A stretch of DNA of 64,000 nt from Mucilaginibacter sp. L294 (GCF_001636615.1 NZ_LGEK01000001.1:1-64000), one strand, 5' to 3'; counted from the stretch's first letter, positions 8,843 through 17,205 are shown. The notes: generated from the letters alone by a model not told the origin. A program made the numbers and translations.

Positions 8843-8895
8843 CTATATTAAACGCAGGTTGAGGGGGTGTTATTTTGTGCGTTATCTTTTACAAC

Positions 8896-9170
8896 CCGTT
8901 ATTGCGAGGAACGAAGCAATCTCTTTAGGATAGATAATGAAGCGTATGTCTTGCTGAACTTGTTTCAGCATCTCTCATGCTTAGTGAGCCACTATAAACA
9001 TCGGCCCGCTCATTGCCGCGGGAGGGCTACTTCTTTTGTCTTGATACAAAAGGAAGCAAAAAATCAAGATAGAAAAAAGCTTCTCCCCACAGGCTTCTAC
9101 CTTTGGCCCGCTTTTCTGTCAGGCCACCGCTCGTTCGTTACCATTCTAAATCCTGGCAAGCTAACCCCTC
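8896..9170. repeat. Mosaic of intergenic repeat fragments
   Basis: No gene is credible in 8843-9555. The stretch starts with an interspersed word, TTGCGAGGAACGAAGCAATC, that is common in many bacterial genomes; a relative (TTGCGAGCGATAGCGTGGCAATC in two parts) is at 10966-10990. It is followed by TTGCTGAACTTGTTTCAGCA (a short palindrome), and then by the CTTTTGT/ACAAAAG hairpin of 9030-9055, whose flanking words recur at 11058-11110. The ORFs across it read through these repeats. Confidence 0.6.
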
Positions 9171-9270
9171 CTTGTCATCCTGAGCATCGCGAAGGATCTA
9201 TTCGCGAACTTTGCATGTCGGCGACTTGCATGTCGGCGATTAGATGCTTCAAACGTTCAGCATGACAAAG
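9171..9270 (+). repeat. Interspersed ~100-bp palindromic repeat, copy A
   Basis: The ends TTGTCATCCTGAGC and TTCAGCATGACAA are imperfect inverted repeats. The element matches 17752-17850 in opposite orientation over nearly its full length, including the shared core GAAGGATCTATTCGCGAACT. In copy A the 14-nt word TTGCATGTCGGCGA is tandemly duplicated, which copy B lacks. Confidence 0.8.
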
Positions 9271-9417
9271 TGGTGGTTTTGCGTTAGGGATAGCAGCGGA
9301 TACCGGCCCTGTGGCTAAGGCCTGTGCAGTATGAGCGGATAGCCCGCCCGAAGGGAACGCCATAAACAACCATTCACCAATAAACTAATGAACCAATAAA
9401 CTGATAAACCAATCGCC

Positions 9418-9467
9418 CCGTCCGTCCGTTTTATACCCCGCCACTTTGCGACAAAACGGACAAAAAA
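9418..9467. repeat. Isolated member of the TTTGTCCGTCCG palindrome family
   Basis: The half-site CCGTCCGTCCGTTTT (9418-9432) faces GACAAAACGGACAAA (9450-9464). The words match the cluster upstream of pheT (11554-12139). The surroundings (9361-9415 and 9468-9490) consist of AATAAACTAATGAACC-type low-complexity words. Confidence 0.5.
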
Positions 9468-9555
9468 CCAGTAAACTAATGAACCTCCAGATAGCTATCG
9501 GGAGAACTGAACATTAACTAATTTATCCACAATGCAAAAAATAACATAAACACTC

Positions 9556-9586
9556 TTGCAAATTAAAATTTATCAGCCTATATTTG
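9556..9586 (+). promoter_or_regulatory. Promoter of rpsT
   Basis: TTG at 9556-9558 and a perfect TAnnTTTG box (TATATTTG, 9579-9586) lie 20 nt apart. The box sits 38 nt before the rpsT ATG and inside the N-terminal extension of the longest ORF, so the longer start is excluded. Confidence 0.65.
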
Positions 9587-9624
9587 CATCCTCTAAAAAT
9601 AAAGAAAAGAATAACAAGCTTAAG

Positions 9625-9879
9625 ATGGCAAATCATAAATCATCCATAAAAAGAATCAGGTCAAACGCTGCGAAGCGTCTGCGTAACAGGTATCAGGCAA
9701 AAACCACCAGAAACGCTATCAAAAGATTAAGAGGTACCACAACTAAAGTTGATGCAACTCCTTTATTGTCTAAAGTGATCTCTATGTTAGATCGTTTGGC
9801 TAAAAAGAACGTTATTCACAAAAACAAAGCTTCGAACAACAAATCAAAGCTTACCAAATTTGTTAATGCTTTAAGCTAA
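9625..9879 (+). CDS. rpsT: 30S ribosomal protein S20
   Basis: An 84-residue protein starting [20 protein letters not shown], the standard bS20 N-terminus, and highly basic throughout, with the usual three-helix pattern to the tail '[11 protein letters not shown]'. bS20 binds 16S rRNA early in small-subunit assembly. The ORF can be extended 23 codons upstream to a TTG at 9556, but that extension has no S20 counterpart and overlaps the promoter. Monocistronic, with a terminator after it. Confidence 0.97.
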   Translation: MANHKSSIKRIRSNAAKRLRNRYQAKTTRNAIKRLRGTTTKVDATPLLSKVISMLDRLAKKNVIHKNKASNNKSKLTKFVNALS

Positions 9880-9898
9880 TAGCTTAATCTATAATATT

Positions 9899-9936
9899 AA
9901 AAAAGGGATAGTGCATTGCGCATTATCCCTTTTTTG
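9899..9936 (+). terminator. Intrinsic terminator after rpsT
   Basis: AAAAGGGATAGTGC pairs with GCATTATCCCTTTT (one G-T wobble), followed by T residues. Confidence 0.85.
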
Positions 9937-9966
9937 TTGTTTTATATTTTGGCTGGCGAGTGAAAA

Positions 9967-10193
9967 TCGCCGCTTTATTAGTTGACTCACCCCGACTACG
10001 CTGCGCTCGTCGACCCTCTCTGCTTACGCAAAGAGGGTGAAGAAAGGAAAAGTTTTCTAACCCTCTTTCCGCCGCAGGCGAAGAGAGGGTCGCGCACGTA
10101 GTGCCGCGGGGTGAGTTATAGACGCTATGCTTACCTCCCCTCTTTGCGCAGCAGAGAGGGGGCAGGGGGTGAGTTAAATTCGCCGCTTTATTA
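9967..10193. repeat. MITE-like palindromic element bounded by 14-bp direct repeats
   Basis: The word TCGCCGCTTTATTA occurs at 9967-9980 and again at 10180-10193. The ~200 bp between them begin GTTGACTCACCCC and end GGGGGTGAGTTAAA, i.e. terminal inverted repeats. Inside are further inverted copies of CGACCCTCTCTGC and GAAGAGAGGGTCG, and of CCTCCCCTCTTTGCGC. No ORF inside is convincing. This has the architecture of a non-autonomous mobile element with a target duplication. Confidence 0.6.
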
Positions 10194-10237
10194 TCGACCA
10201 ATTTTTCTATTTTAGGTGTTTATAAACCCGCACCCAC

Positions 10238-10936
10238 GTGGAAGATTACCCCAATAAAATAAGCATCAAATCCTGGGCTGAGGAAGACCGCCCCCGCGAA
10301 AAGCTAAGCGGGCAGGGCCGCCGTGCTTTGACCGATGCCGAACTGATCGCTATTTTGATTGGTAGCGGTAGCCGCGATGAAAGCGCTGTGGAGCTGAGCA
10401 AGCGCATATTGCACCACTACGATAACGACCTGAACAAGCTTGGCAAGGCCGGTATAAGCGAGTTAAGCAAGTTTAAGGGCATTGGCGAGGCGAAGGCAAT
10501 ATCTATCATTGCCGCCCTTGAAATAGGCCGCAGAAGGGGCGATACCGAGATTAAAGTATTGGACGAAGTGAAGAGCAGCCGCGATGGTTACAACATTATG
10601 CGCCGCCATTTAATGGACCTTAACCACGAAGAATTCTGGATCATGCTGATAGGCCGGTCAAGCAAGGTGCTGGCTAAAGAACTGGTGAGCAAAGGCGGCC
10701 TGAGCGGTACCGTTGCCGACCCGAAGATCATCTTCCACATGGCGTTGCAGCACCAGGCAAGCGCGCTTATTATGGTACACAACCACCCATCAGGTAACTT
10801 AAAACCAAGCCGCGAAGACCTGGTACTCACCAAAAAAATTGCCGATGCAGGCCGCATGCTGGATATTAATGTGCTGGACCATCTCATCATTACCGATAGC
10901 GGGTATTTTAGCTTTGGGGATGAAGGGCTGTTGTGA
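10238..10936 (+). CDS. radC: RadC/JAB-domain DNA repair-like protein
   Basis: A 232-residue protein with a GTG start. The N-terminal helix-hairpin-helix region (GIGEAKAISIIAALEIGRR, about residues 82-100) is followed by the RadC/JAB1-like metallopeptidase domain with the diagnostic 'HNHPSGN' (His181, His183) and 'LDHLIITDSGYFSF'. Length and architecture are normal for RadC. The biochemical role is still uncertain; a zinc-dependent JAMM fold is clear. The GTG is the first possible start after the MITE-like element, 45 nt from its end, and the only start that keeps the conserved SIKSWAEEDRPREKL N-terminus. Confidence 0.93.
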   Translation: MEDYPNKISIKSWAEEDRPREKLSGQGRRALTDAELIAILIGSGSRDESAVELSKRILHHYDNDLNKLGKAGISELSKFKGIGEAKAISIIAALEIGRRRGDTEIKVLDEVKSSRDGYNIMRRHLMDLNHEEFWIMLIGRSSKVLAKELVSKGGLSGTVADPKIIFHMALQHQASALIMVHNHPSGNLKPSREDLVLTKKIADAGRMLDINVLDHLIITDSGYFSFGDEGLL

Positions 10937-10958
10937 TATGTGTTCTTCGCCATTCTCC

Positions 10959-11110
10959 GCACGTCATTGCGAGCGATAGCGTGGCAATCTTCGATAGAAA
11001 AGTCGCCGATTAGTTCTTCGTTAGGGGTGGGTTATGGTTTATGAAGTGTTAGTGGTTGTTCTTTTTCTTTTCTCTCAAAAGAAAAAGAACCAAAAAGAAA
11101 AGTCGCGGCT
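10959..11110. repeat. Intergenic repeat fragments including a perfect 14-bp hairpin
   Basis: It contains the interspersed word GTCATTGCGAGCGATAGCG and the perfect hairpin GTTCTTTTTCTTTT / AAAAGAAAAAGAAC (11058-11071 and 11077-11090, 5-nt loop). After it comes ACCAAAAAGAAAAGTCGCGG, related to words at 9045-9070. 11111-11306 carries short fragments (GTCTTTGCGAGAA) and no gene. Confidence 0.55.
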
Positions 11111-11306
11111 TGGTTCCCCACTTTGTAAGCCAGTGCTTTAGCACTTGTGGTGCTGCCGTGCGTTACGCTATGCCGCATTTTGAGCTAAGGTTCCGTTCGT
11201 CAGGCTCCAAGTTACGCGTCTTAGCGTCTTTGCGAGAAAATCTGTTTTATACAAACAACCGCTCATATGCGCTGTTCTATCTACACAAAATTTAAAACTA
11301 TAAACC

Positions 11307-11543
11307 ATGATAGAACAACCAGAAGACCAGGACGACCAATTACAACAAGACGACCAACTGGAACAAACCGAGAACGAAGACCAGATAAGCCAGCAGGATG
11401 TGCACGGCAACGGCTTCGATGAAACCAACGAAGATATTGGCGAAACTGACGAAAGCAGCCAGGCCCAACGCGCTTATGATGCTGCCGAACCATCATACAC
11501 CCTTAACCTGGATGATGATGACAGTACCGGTGACGATGAATAA
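11307..11543 (+). CDS. Very acidic, probably disordered small protein
   Basis: A 78-residue ORF with ATG start. Twenty-eight residues are Asp or Glu, Gln is abundant, there is no Lys or Cys, and only one Arg. The tail is an acidic run (LNLDDDDSTGDDE). No family is recognised, and composition alone points to an intrinsically disordered acidic protein. It stands isolated between repeat-rich spacers, with no clear promoter. The clean ATG and the bias unlike random translation argue for a real gene, but confidence is moderate. Confidence 0.5.
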   Translation: MIEQPEDQDDQLQQDDQLEQTENEDQISQQDVHGNGFDETNEDIGETDESSQAQRAYDAAEPSYTLNLDDDDSTGDDE

Positions 11544-11553
11544 CTAATGAGTG

Positions 11554-12139
11554 TTTGTCCGTCCGATCCGGTTTGCGACAGCACCGGACGGACGGACAAA
11601 TGTTTACAGGTTACCGCATACCATAGCAGATTGGCTAATGTGCCAAACAGTTTTGTAAAAGTGTGAGCTATTTGTCCGTATTTTCCGCAATGTCCGCATA
11701 GGTGAACGGACGGACAAGATGTATCGTCGTATCACATCGATGATATAATTAGCGATTGGTAACCACACCTCTTTGCCTGCAACCTTATAGCGCACGTTTA
11801 TTTGATTGTTGCCTTACCGGTATTTTTTTTCTTTGCTAAGAAATATAAACCACGGTTTTATATAATACTCCCCCTTTACTATATTTATATATACATATAA
11901 AAGTAGATGGCTGTGTAACGTAGTCCTTAGAAGGTTGCTTTGGGGATATACAAATGTACGCATAAATATTTGATTTGCAAATAGTTGTCCGCAAATATAT
12001 TGAAATATACTCAAGTAAATATTTGTCCGTCCGCTGGGGGGAGCAAACATAAAGAACAAGGCGGACAAGATCAAAGTATGGGTTTGTCTGTCCGCTTTTT
12101 TTGTCCTGTTCGTCCGCATCGGTAAGCGGACGGACAAAT
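11554..12139. repeat. Cluster of TTTGTCCGTCCG palindromes upstream of pheT
   Basis: Copies of TTTGTCCGTCCG or its complement occur at 11554-11565, 11585-11600, 11671-11679 (truncated), 11706-11718, about 11985-11992, 12021-12034, 12061-12069, 12083-12095 and 12126-12139. The first pair makes an 18-bp hairpin with one inserted A. The spacer (11544-12225) has no convincing gene. A 14-bp tandem word (AAATCTAAAAYCGT) follows at about 12137-12165. Confidence 0.75.
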
Positions 12140-12197
12140 CTAAAACCGTAAATCTAAAATCGTAAATCATAAGCCTTTCTCCTTTCTGCCTAAATCG

Positions 12198-12205
12198 TAT
12201 CTTTG
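12198..12205 (+). promoter_or_regulatory. -7 box of pheT
   Basis: A perfect TAnnTTTG box (TATCTTTG) lies 20 nt upstream of the pheT ATG. Confidence 0.55.
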
Positions 12206-12225
12206 CCGATTATCATTCTCCTATA

Positions 12226-14625
12226 ATGAAGATATCGTACAACTGGCTTAAAGAATTTATTGATACAGATAAAACCCCTGCGGAATTATCTACCATACTT
12301 ACAGGTACCGGCTTAGAGGTGGAGAGCCTTGAGAAGGTGCAGGCCATCCCCGGCGGTTTAGAAGGCCTGGTGATAGGTTATGTTAAAGAATGCATTGATC
12401 ACGCCAACTCCGATCACCTGCACGTTACCAAAGTAGACGTAGGCACCGGCGAAGACCTGCAAATTGTTTGCGGCGCGCATAACGTTGCCGCAGGCCAAAA
12501 GGTAGTGGTGGCAACCGTTGGTACAACCATATACCCAACCGTTGGCGAGCCGTTCAGCATCAAAAAATCAAAAATAAGGGGCGAGGTATCCGAAGGGATG
12601 ATCTGCGCCGAAGATGAGATAGGCCTTGGCCATGACCATGCCGGTATTATGGTGCTTGATGCCAATACCCCTGTGGGCACCCTGGCTAAAAACCATTTTA
12701 ACCTGAACGACGATTATCTGTACGAGATTGGCCTTACACCAAATCGTGCCGATGCGGCTTCGCACCTGGGTACGGCAAGGGATATAGCCGCTTTCCTGAA
12801 ACTGGGCATCAAAAAGCCCGATGTAAGCGCGTTTAAGGTGGATAGCAACACCAGCCCAATACAGGTTGTTGTGGAGAATGAAGCTTCTGCGCCAAGGTAT
12901 TCTGGATTAACAATATCAAATATAAAAGTTGGCGAATCACCCGCGTGGTTAAAAGAGCGTTTGGCCGTTATAGGTGTACGCAGCATTAACAATGTGGTTG
13001 ATGTAACCAACTATGTACTGCACGAACTTGGGCAACCCCTGCATGCCTTTGATGCCGCAGCCATAACAGGCAACAAGGTAATTGTAAAAAACGTAGCCGA
13101 AGGCACCGTATTTAAAACATTGGATGATGTTGACCGCAAACTAAGCGCCGATGACCTGATGATATGCAATGCCGACGAGGCCATGTGTATTGCTGGTGTA
13201 TTTGGCGGTGCAAAAAGCGGCGTGAACGAAAGCACTACCGGGATATTTTTAGAGAGCGCTTACTTCAACTCGGTAGCGGTACGTAAAACATCAAAAAGGT
13301 TTGGGTTAAAAACTGATGCATCGTTCCGTTTTGAGCGTGGCACCGACCCGGATATGACCGTATTTGCACTTAAACGCGCGGCCTTGCTGATACAGCAGGT
13401 AGCAGGCGGTAAAGTAACGTCAGAGATCTTTGATCATTACCCTGCGCCGGTAGCGCCGTTTGCTGTCGAGATCACTTATAATACTATCGACAGGCTGATA
13501 GGCAAAGCCATTGGTAACGATACCATCAAAAGCATCATTACCGCTTTAGATATTAAAATAGAGAACGAAACCGCCGAAGGCTTATCCCTAAAAGTGCCCC
13601 CATACCGTGTGGATGTAACCCGCGATGTGGATGTGGTAGAAGAGATACTGCGTATTTACGGCTATAACAATATCGAGATCCCAACGCAGATCAGGGCATC
13701 GCTGAACAATTCGATCCGCCCCGAGAAAGATACCGTGCAAAACGTAATTGCCGATCTGCTTAGCGCAAACGGCTTTAACGAGATGCTGGCCAATTCGCTT
13801 ACCAAACTGGCTTATTCGGATAACCCCGATGCTGCCGTAAAAATAGTGAACCCGCTAAGCAGCGACCTGGATGCGATGCGCCAAACCCTGCTATACTCGG
13901 GTTTAGAGGCTATTGCCTACAACCAGAACCGCCGCAGCGCCGATTTGAAGTTCTACGAATTTGGCAAGGTGTACAGTACCAAAGAGGATAAGTATATCGA
14001 AACACAGCGTTTCAGCGTATTTATCACCGGTGCCAACACAAACGAGCAATGGAACCTAAAGCAAAAGCCGGTAACTTTTTATAATTTGAAAGCTATTGTT
14101 GATGGTATCCTGCAGCGCCTTAAAATAACCGATGTGGTTACCGAAGATGCTACCTGCAGCAAGCTGGCCTTTGGTTTACAGTACACGCTTAACGGCAAAC
14201 AACTGGTTAAATTCGGACTGGTGGGTGCAGCAGCATTGAAGAAAGTTGATGTAGACAAAGATGTTTTCTACGCCGATTTTAACTTTGACCTGGTGCTGAA
14301 CGCGGTACGTAAAAATGTAATTGTTTACCAGGAGGTATCAAAATTCCCGGCGGTGCGCAGGGACTTGAGCATGCTGGTAGATACGGCTGTTACCTTTGGG
14401 CAGTTAAAACAGATAGCAACCCGTACCGACAAAAAGCTGCTGAAAGAAGTGAACGTGTTTGATGTTTACCAGGGCGATAAGCTGCCAGCGGGTAAAAAAT
14501 CGTACGCGCTGAGCTTTGTATTGCAGGACACCGAAAAAACTTTAACCGATAAAGCGGTTGATGCCGTGATGCAGAAATTAATTTATAATTTAGGCAAGGA
14601 AGCGGGAGCGGAGATACGGAAATAA
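12226..14625 (+). CDS. pheT: Phenylalanine-tRNA ligase beta subunit
   Basis: A 799-residue protein of normal PheT length, starting MKISYNWLKEFIDTDKTPAEL. Domains in order: tRNA-binding EMAP-like domain (about 40-155, 'DHLHVTKVDVGTGEDLQIVCGAHN'), B3/B4 editing domain (about 215-380, 'VVDVTNYVLHELGQPLHAFD', 'RFERGTDPDM'), B5 domain (about 405-475), synthetase core-like domain (about 490-690) and the C-terminal FDX-ACB anticodon-binding domain (about 706-799, 'KFPAVRRDLSMLVD'). It charges tRNA-Phe together with PheS, which is not adjacent. Its stop codon lies at the edge of an inverted repeat preceding the next operon. Confidence 0.97.
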   Translation: MKISYNWLKEFIDTDKTPAELSTILTGTGLEVESLEKVQAIPGGLEGLVIGYVKECIDHANSDHLHVTKVDVGTGEDLQIVCGAHNVAAGQKVVVATVGTTIYPTVGEPFSIKKSKIRGEVSEGMICAEDEIGLGHDHAGIMVLDANTPVGTLAKNHFNLNDDYLYEIGLTPNRADAASHLGTARDIAAFLKLGIKKPDVSAFKVDSNTSPIQVVVENEASAPRYSGLTISNIKVGESPAWLKERLAVIGVRSINNVVDVTNYVLHELGQPLHAFDAAAITGNKVIVKNVAEGTVFKTLDDVDRKLSADDLMICNADEAMCIAGVFGGAKSGVNESTTGIFLESAYFNSVAVRKTSKRFGLKTDASFRFERGTDPDMTVFALKRAALLIQQVAGGKVTSEIFDHYPAPVAPFAVEITYNTIDRLIGKAIGNDTIKSIITALDIKIENETAEGLSLKVPPYRVDVTRDVDVVEEILRIYGYNNIEIPTQIRASLNNSIRPEKDTVQNVIADLLSANGFNEMLANSLTKLAYSDNPDAAVKIVNPLSSDLDAMRQTLLYSGLEAIAYNQNRRSADLKFYEFGKVYSTKEDKYIETQRFSVFITGANTNEQWNLKQKPVTFYNLKAIVDGILQRLKITDVVTEDATCSKLAFGLQYTLNGKQLVKFGLVGAAALKKVDVDKDVFYADFNFDLVLNAVRKNVIVYQEVSKFPAVRRDLSMLVDTAVTFGQLKQIATRTDKKLLKEVNVFDVYQGDKLPAGKKSYALSFVLQDTEKTLTDKAVDAVMQKLIYNLGKEAGAEIRK

Positions 14626-14737
14626 TTAGTGATTTAGCGAATGAGTGAATTAGTGATTTTTAAAAAAAAATATCGGTAATTCATATAACTTGCAAATTAA
14701 AAAATCGCTAATTCACTAAATCAATAATTCACTAATT
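14624..14737. repeat. Long imperfect inverted repeat around the promoter of the zapA operon
   Basis: The left arm (14624-14661) and right arm (14699-14737) are each about 38 bp of AATTCACTAATT-type words; read as reverse complements they match at roughly 85 percent of positions by eye. Between them is TATAACTTGC (14684-14693), a one-off version of the TAnnTTTG box. The left arm begins within the pheT stop codon. Confidence 0.6.
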
Positions 14738-14742
14738 GAACA

Positions 14743-15033
14743 ATGGCCTCAGTAGCAGAACAATTAAATAAAGTTGTAGAAAAAACCGAAAGGTTAATTG
14801 AGCTTTGTGCTGCGTTGCAGGAAGAGAATGATCTGCTTAAACTGGAAAGTGAAGCATTAAACGTGGCCCTAAAAGCCAGTACAAACAAAACAAAAGACCT
14901 CGAAGAAAAGCTTCGTGTGTTAAAGCTGGCAAAGTCGTTTTCAGAAACAAATGAAAAAAGTGTTGACATTAAGCAAAAAATTAACGACTTTGTGCAGGAA
15001 ATAGATAAGTGTATTGTATTGCTTAAAAAGTAG
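14743..15033 (+). CDS. Coiled-coil protein encoded just before zapA
   Basis: A 96-residue, almost entirely helical protein with heptad-like spacing of Leu/Val (QLNKVVEKTERLIELCAALQ, EEKLRVLKLAKSF) and no signal or membrane segment. A gene for a small coiled-coil protein directly before zapA is a common arrangement in Bacteroidota; by position and shape it may act as a partner in Z-ring assembly, like ZapB in proteobacteria, but no homology is claimed. zapA starts 21 nt downstream. Confidence 0.8.
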   Translation: MASVAEQLNKVVEKTERLIELCAALQEENDLLKLESEALNVALKASTNKTKDLEEKLRVLKLAKSFSETNEKSVDIKQKINDFVQEIDKCIVLLKK

Positions 15034-15054
15034 TACAGAAAGTGAAAAGCTCAA

Positions 15055-15348
15055 ATGGGAGAAATCTCAATAAAAATAAATATTGCTGACAGAGTTTACC
15101 CCTTAAAGGTAAACATGGAAGAAGAGGAAATAATAAGAAGGGCAGCCAAGCTGATCAATGACCGTATAAAGGAATATCAAGAAAATTACGCGGTTAGGGA
15201 TAAACAGGATTTGCTTTCAATGTGTGTGCTGCATTATGCAACATCGTCATTAAAGGCGGATAAGAAAGTTACTACGGATGATACCGAAGTGGCCGAGAAG
15301 GTTTATCAACTGGATCATTTGCTGACTGATTTTTTTTCGAAACAATAA
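15055..15348 (+). CDS. zapA: Cell division protein ZapA
   Basis: A 97-residue protein. The N-terminal beta-hairpin 'SIKINIADRVYPLKVNMEEEEIIRRAAKLIN' region (residues 4-35) is the typical ZapA domain, followed by a helical dimerisation tail ('LSMCVLHYATSSLKAD'). ZapA bundles FtsZ filaments at midcell. Co-transcribed with the coiled-coil gene upstream. A structured RNA follows, as is classic for zapA-ssrS synteny. Confidence 0.93.
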   Translation: MGEISIKINIADRVYPLKVNMEEEEIIRRAAKLINDRIKEYQENYAVRDKQDLLSMCVLHYATSSLKADKKVTTDDTEVAEKVYQLDHLLTDFFSKQ

Positions 15349-15381
15349 CGTTCTTACACATAACAGAGCATTTTAAGATTT

Positions 15382-15550
15382 AACCGCAGTTAAATTTTAA
15401 GTTTCACTATTAAAAACTTAACGCTTCAATATCTTCGGATTACAAAGAGGCATGCGTTGATCGTGTATTTAACGGGAACCCGTGATCCACTCCATCCGAC
15501 AAGAAGTTTAACAATACATGAACACTTAGAAGTTTAGTTGCGGTTTTTTT
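15382..15550 (+). ncRNA. ssrS: Probable 6S RNA (ssrS)
   Basis: The 225-nt gap between zapA and rny folds into a long rod. AACCGCA (15382-15388) pairs perfectly with TGCGGTT (15539-15545), and the helix continues through GTTAAATTTT pairing with AGAAGTTTAGT and AAGTTTC with GAACACTT. Further in, CGGAT (15436-15440) pairs with ATCCG (15494-15498), and a GATC-closed apical arm contains ACGGGAACCCGT. A T run follows the basal stem. A rod-like RNA of ~165 nt directly after zapA is the classic 6S RNA context; 6S RNA mimics an open promoter to sequester the housekeeping polymerase. The identity is inferred from synteny and shape, and the 5' end is uncertain. Confidence 0.6.
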
Positions 15551-15573
15551 ATTTTATATAACCTAAATAACCA

Positions 15574-17139
15574 ATGAATAGTATATTATATGTAATTATC
15601 GGGCTCCTTGCGGGGGTCCCGACAGGGATAGTCATAGGGCGATTCCTGCTGCGCAAGCTCTTTAAAGACCAGGAGGTTGGCGCCCAGAACAAAGTGAAAA
15701 AGATCCTGAAGGATGCTGAAAATAATGCTGAGATCTTAAAAAAGAACCGCCTTTTGGAAGCAAAAGAGAAGTTCTTACAAATGAAGGCCGAGCATGAGCA
15801 GGAAGTAAACTCCAAAAACAACGTACTAAACCAGCGCGAAAACGGCATCAAACAAAAAGAGCAATCTTTTAACCAGAAGCTGGAGAACATGAACCGTAAA
15901 GAAACGGAACTGGATAACGCACGTAAAAAACTGGAAACCCAAACAGAGGTACTTGTAAAAAAACAGGAAGATGTTGAAGTGTTGAAAAACCAGCACGTAC
16001 AACAACTGGAAACCATTGCAGGCTTAAGCGCCGAAGATGCGAAGAACCAACTGATAGACAACCTGCGTGAAGAAGCACGCAGCAAGGCTATGGCGCAGAT
16101 AAAAGATATTGTTGACGAAGCCAAGCTAACCGCTACCAAAGAGGCTAAGAAAATTGTTATCCAAACCATACAGCGTACCGCTACCGAAAGCGCTATCGAG
16201 AACACGGTATCTATCTTCAACATCGAGAATGATGAGATAAAAGGCCGTATCATTGGTCGCGAAGGCCGTAACATCCGCGCGCTGGAAGCAGCAACCGGTA
16301 TTGAAATTATTGTGGATGATACCCCCGAGGCTATTATCCTATCAGGCTTTGACCCGGTTCGCCGCGAGATTGCCCGTTTGGCCATGCACCGTTTGGTGAC
16401 AGACGGACGTATCCACCCGGCACGTATTGAAGAAGTGGTTGCCAAAACCAAAAAGCAGATCGAAGAAGAAATTGTTGAGATAGGCGAACGTACGGTTATC
16501 GATTTGGGTATTACCGGTTTGCACCCCGAGCTGATCAGGATGGTAGGGCGTATGCGTTACCGCTCATCGTACGGGCAAAACCTGTTGCAGCACTCGCGCG
16601 AAGTAGCTAATTTCTGTGCTACCATGGCGGCAGAACTGGGCCTGAACGTAAAGCTGGCCAAACGCGCAGGCTTACTGCACGATATTGGTAAAGTGCCTGA
16701 TGATAACCCCGAATTGCCACACGCAATTTTGGGTATGCAGCTTGCCGAAAAATATAAAGAACACCCAGAAGTGTGTAACGCCATTGGCGCCCACCACGAC
16801 GAGGTAGAAATGACATCGATGCTATCGCCGATCATACAGGTTTGTGATGCTATTTCAGGCGCAAGGCCGGGCGCACGCCGCGAGGTGGTAGAAAGTTACA
16901 TCAAGCGCTTAAAAGAGCTTGAGGAGCTTGCTTTGTCGTATCCAGGTGTCGAAAAAACATTCGCTATACAGGCAGGCCGCGAATTGCGTGTTGTGGTAGA
17001 AAGCGAAAAGATCTCAGACGCGCAATCAGAAGTATTGGCGGCAGATATCTCAAACCGTATCCAAACAGAAATGACCTATCCGGGCCAGATAAAAGTTACC
17101 GTTATCAGGGAAACCCGTTCGGTAGCGTTTGCAAAATAA
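15574..17139 (+). CDS. rny: Ribonuclease Y
   Basis: A 521-residue protein with the RNase Y layout: N-terminal membrane helix (about 3-22, [18 protein letters not shown]), a long charged coiled coil (about 28-200), a KH domain ('[20 protein letters not shown]', about 222-241) and an HD domain with His340 (LLQHSREV) and His369-Asp370 (GLLHDIGK) as metal ligands. It is an endoribonuclease that starts mRNA decay at the membrane. Length matches the family. A terminator follows. Confidence 0.97.
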   Translation: MNSILYVIIGLLAGVPTGIVIGRFLLRKLFKDQEVGAQNKVKKILKDAENNAEILKKNRLLEAKEKFLQMKAEHEQEVNSKNNVLNQRENGIKQKEQSFNQKLENMNRKETELDNARKKLETQTEVLVKKQEDVEVLKNQHVQQLETIAGLSAEDAKNQLIDNLREEARSKAMAQIKDIVDEAKLTATKEAKKIVIQTIQRTATESAIENTVSIFNIENDEIKGRIIGREGRNIRALEAATGIEIIVDDTPEAIILSGFDPVRREIARLAMHRLVTDGRIHPARIEEVVAKTKKQIEEEIVEIGERTVIDLGITGLHPELIRMVGRMRYRSSYGQNLLQHSREVANFCATMAAELGLNVKLAKRAGLLHDIGKVPDDNPELPHAILGMQLAEKYKEHPEVCNAIGAHHDEVEMTSMLSPIIQVCDAISGARPGARREVVESYIKRLKELEELALSYPGVEKTFAIQAGRELRVVVESEKISDAQSEVLAADISNRIQTEMTYPGQIKVTVIRETRSVAFAK

Positions 17140-17154
17140 TTTATAGCTTTGCAC

Positions 17155-17187
17155 AAGCCCTCTCTTTAAACGGAGGGGGCTTTTTTG
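17155..17187 (+). terminator. Intrinsic terminator after rny
   Basis: AAGCCCTC pairs imperfectly with GAGGGGGCTT, followed by six T residues. The T run contains the TTG that would begin a longer version of the next gene. Confidence 0.7.
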
Positions 17188-17205
17188 TTTTATAGGAAAT
17201 CCACA

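Noticed and set aside
8867-9265. ORF of 132 codons on the plus strand
   Set aside because: It reads through several kinds of intergenic repeats and has no protein-like composition.
9556-9624. N-terminal extension of S20 in the longest reading frame
   Set aside because: It begins with TTG inside the promoter, lacks S20 similarity, and the canonical MANHKSS start lies at 9625.
9923-10201. ORF of 92 codons across the MITE-like element
   Set aside because: Sequence is palindromic repeat; the translation reflects the repeats.
11554-12139. CRISPR array
   Set aside because: The repeated words are not evenly spaced, are present in both orientations and have no spacers of constant length; no cas genes.
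11814-12170. ORF of 118 codons on the minus strand before pheT
   Set aside because: It spans the TTTGTCCGTCCG cluster and AT-rich spacer, with no domain or conserved pattern.
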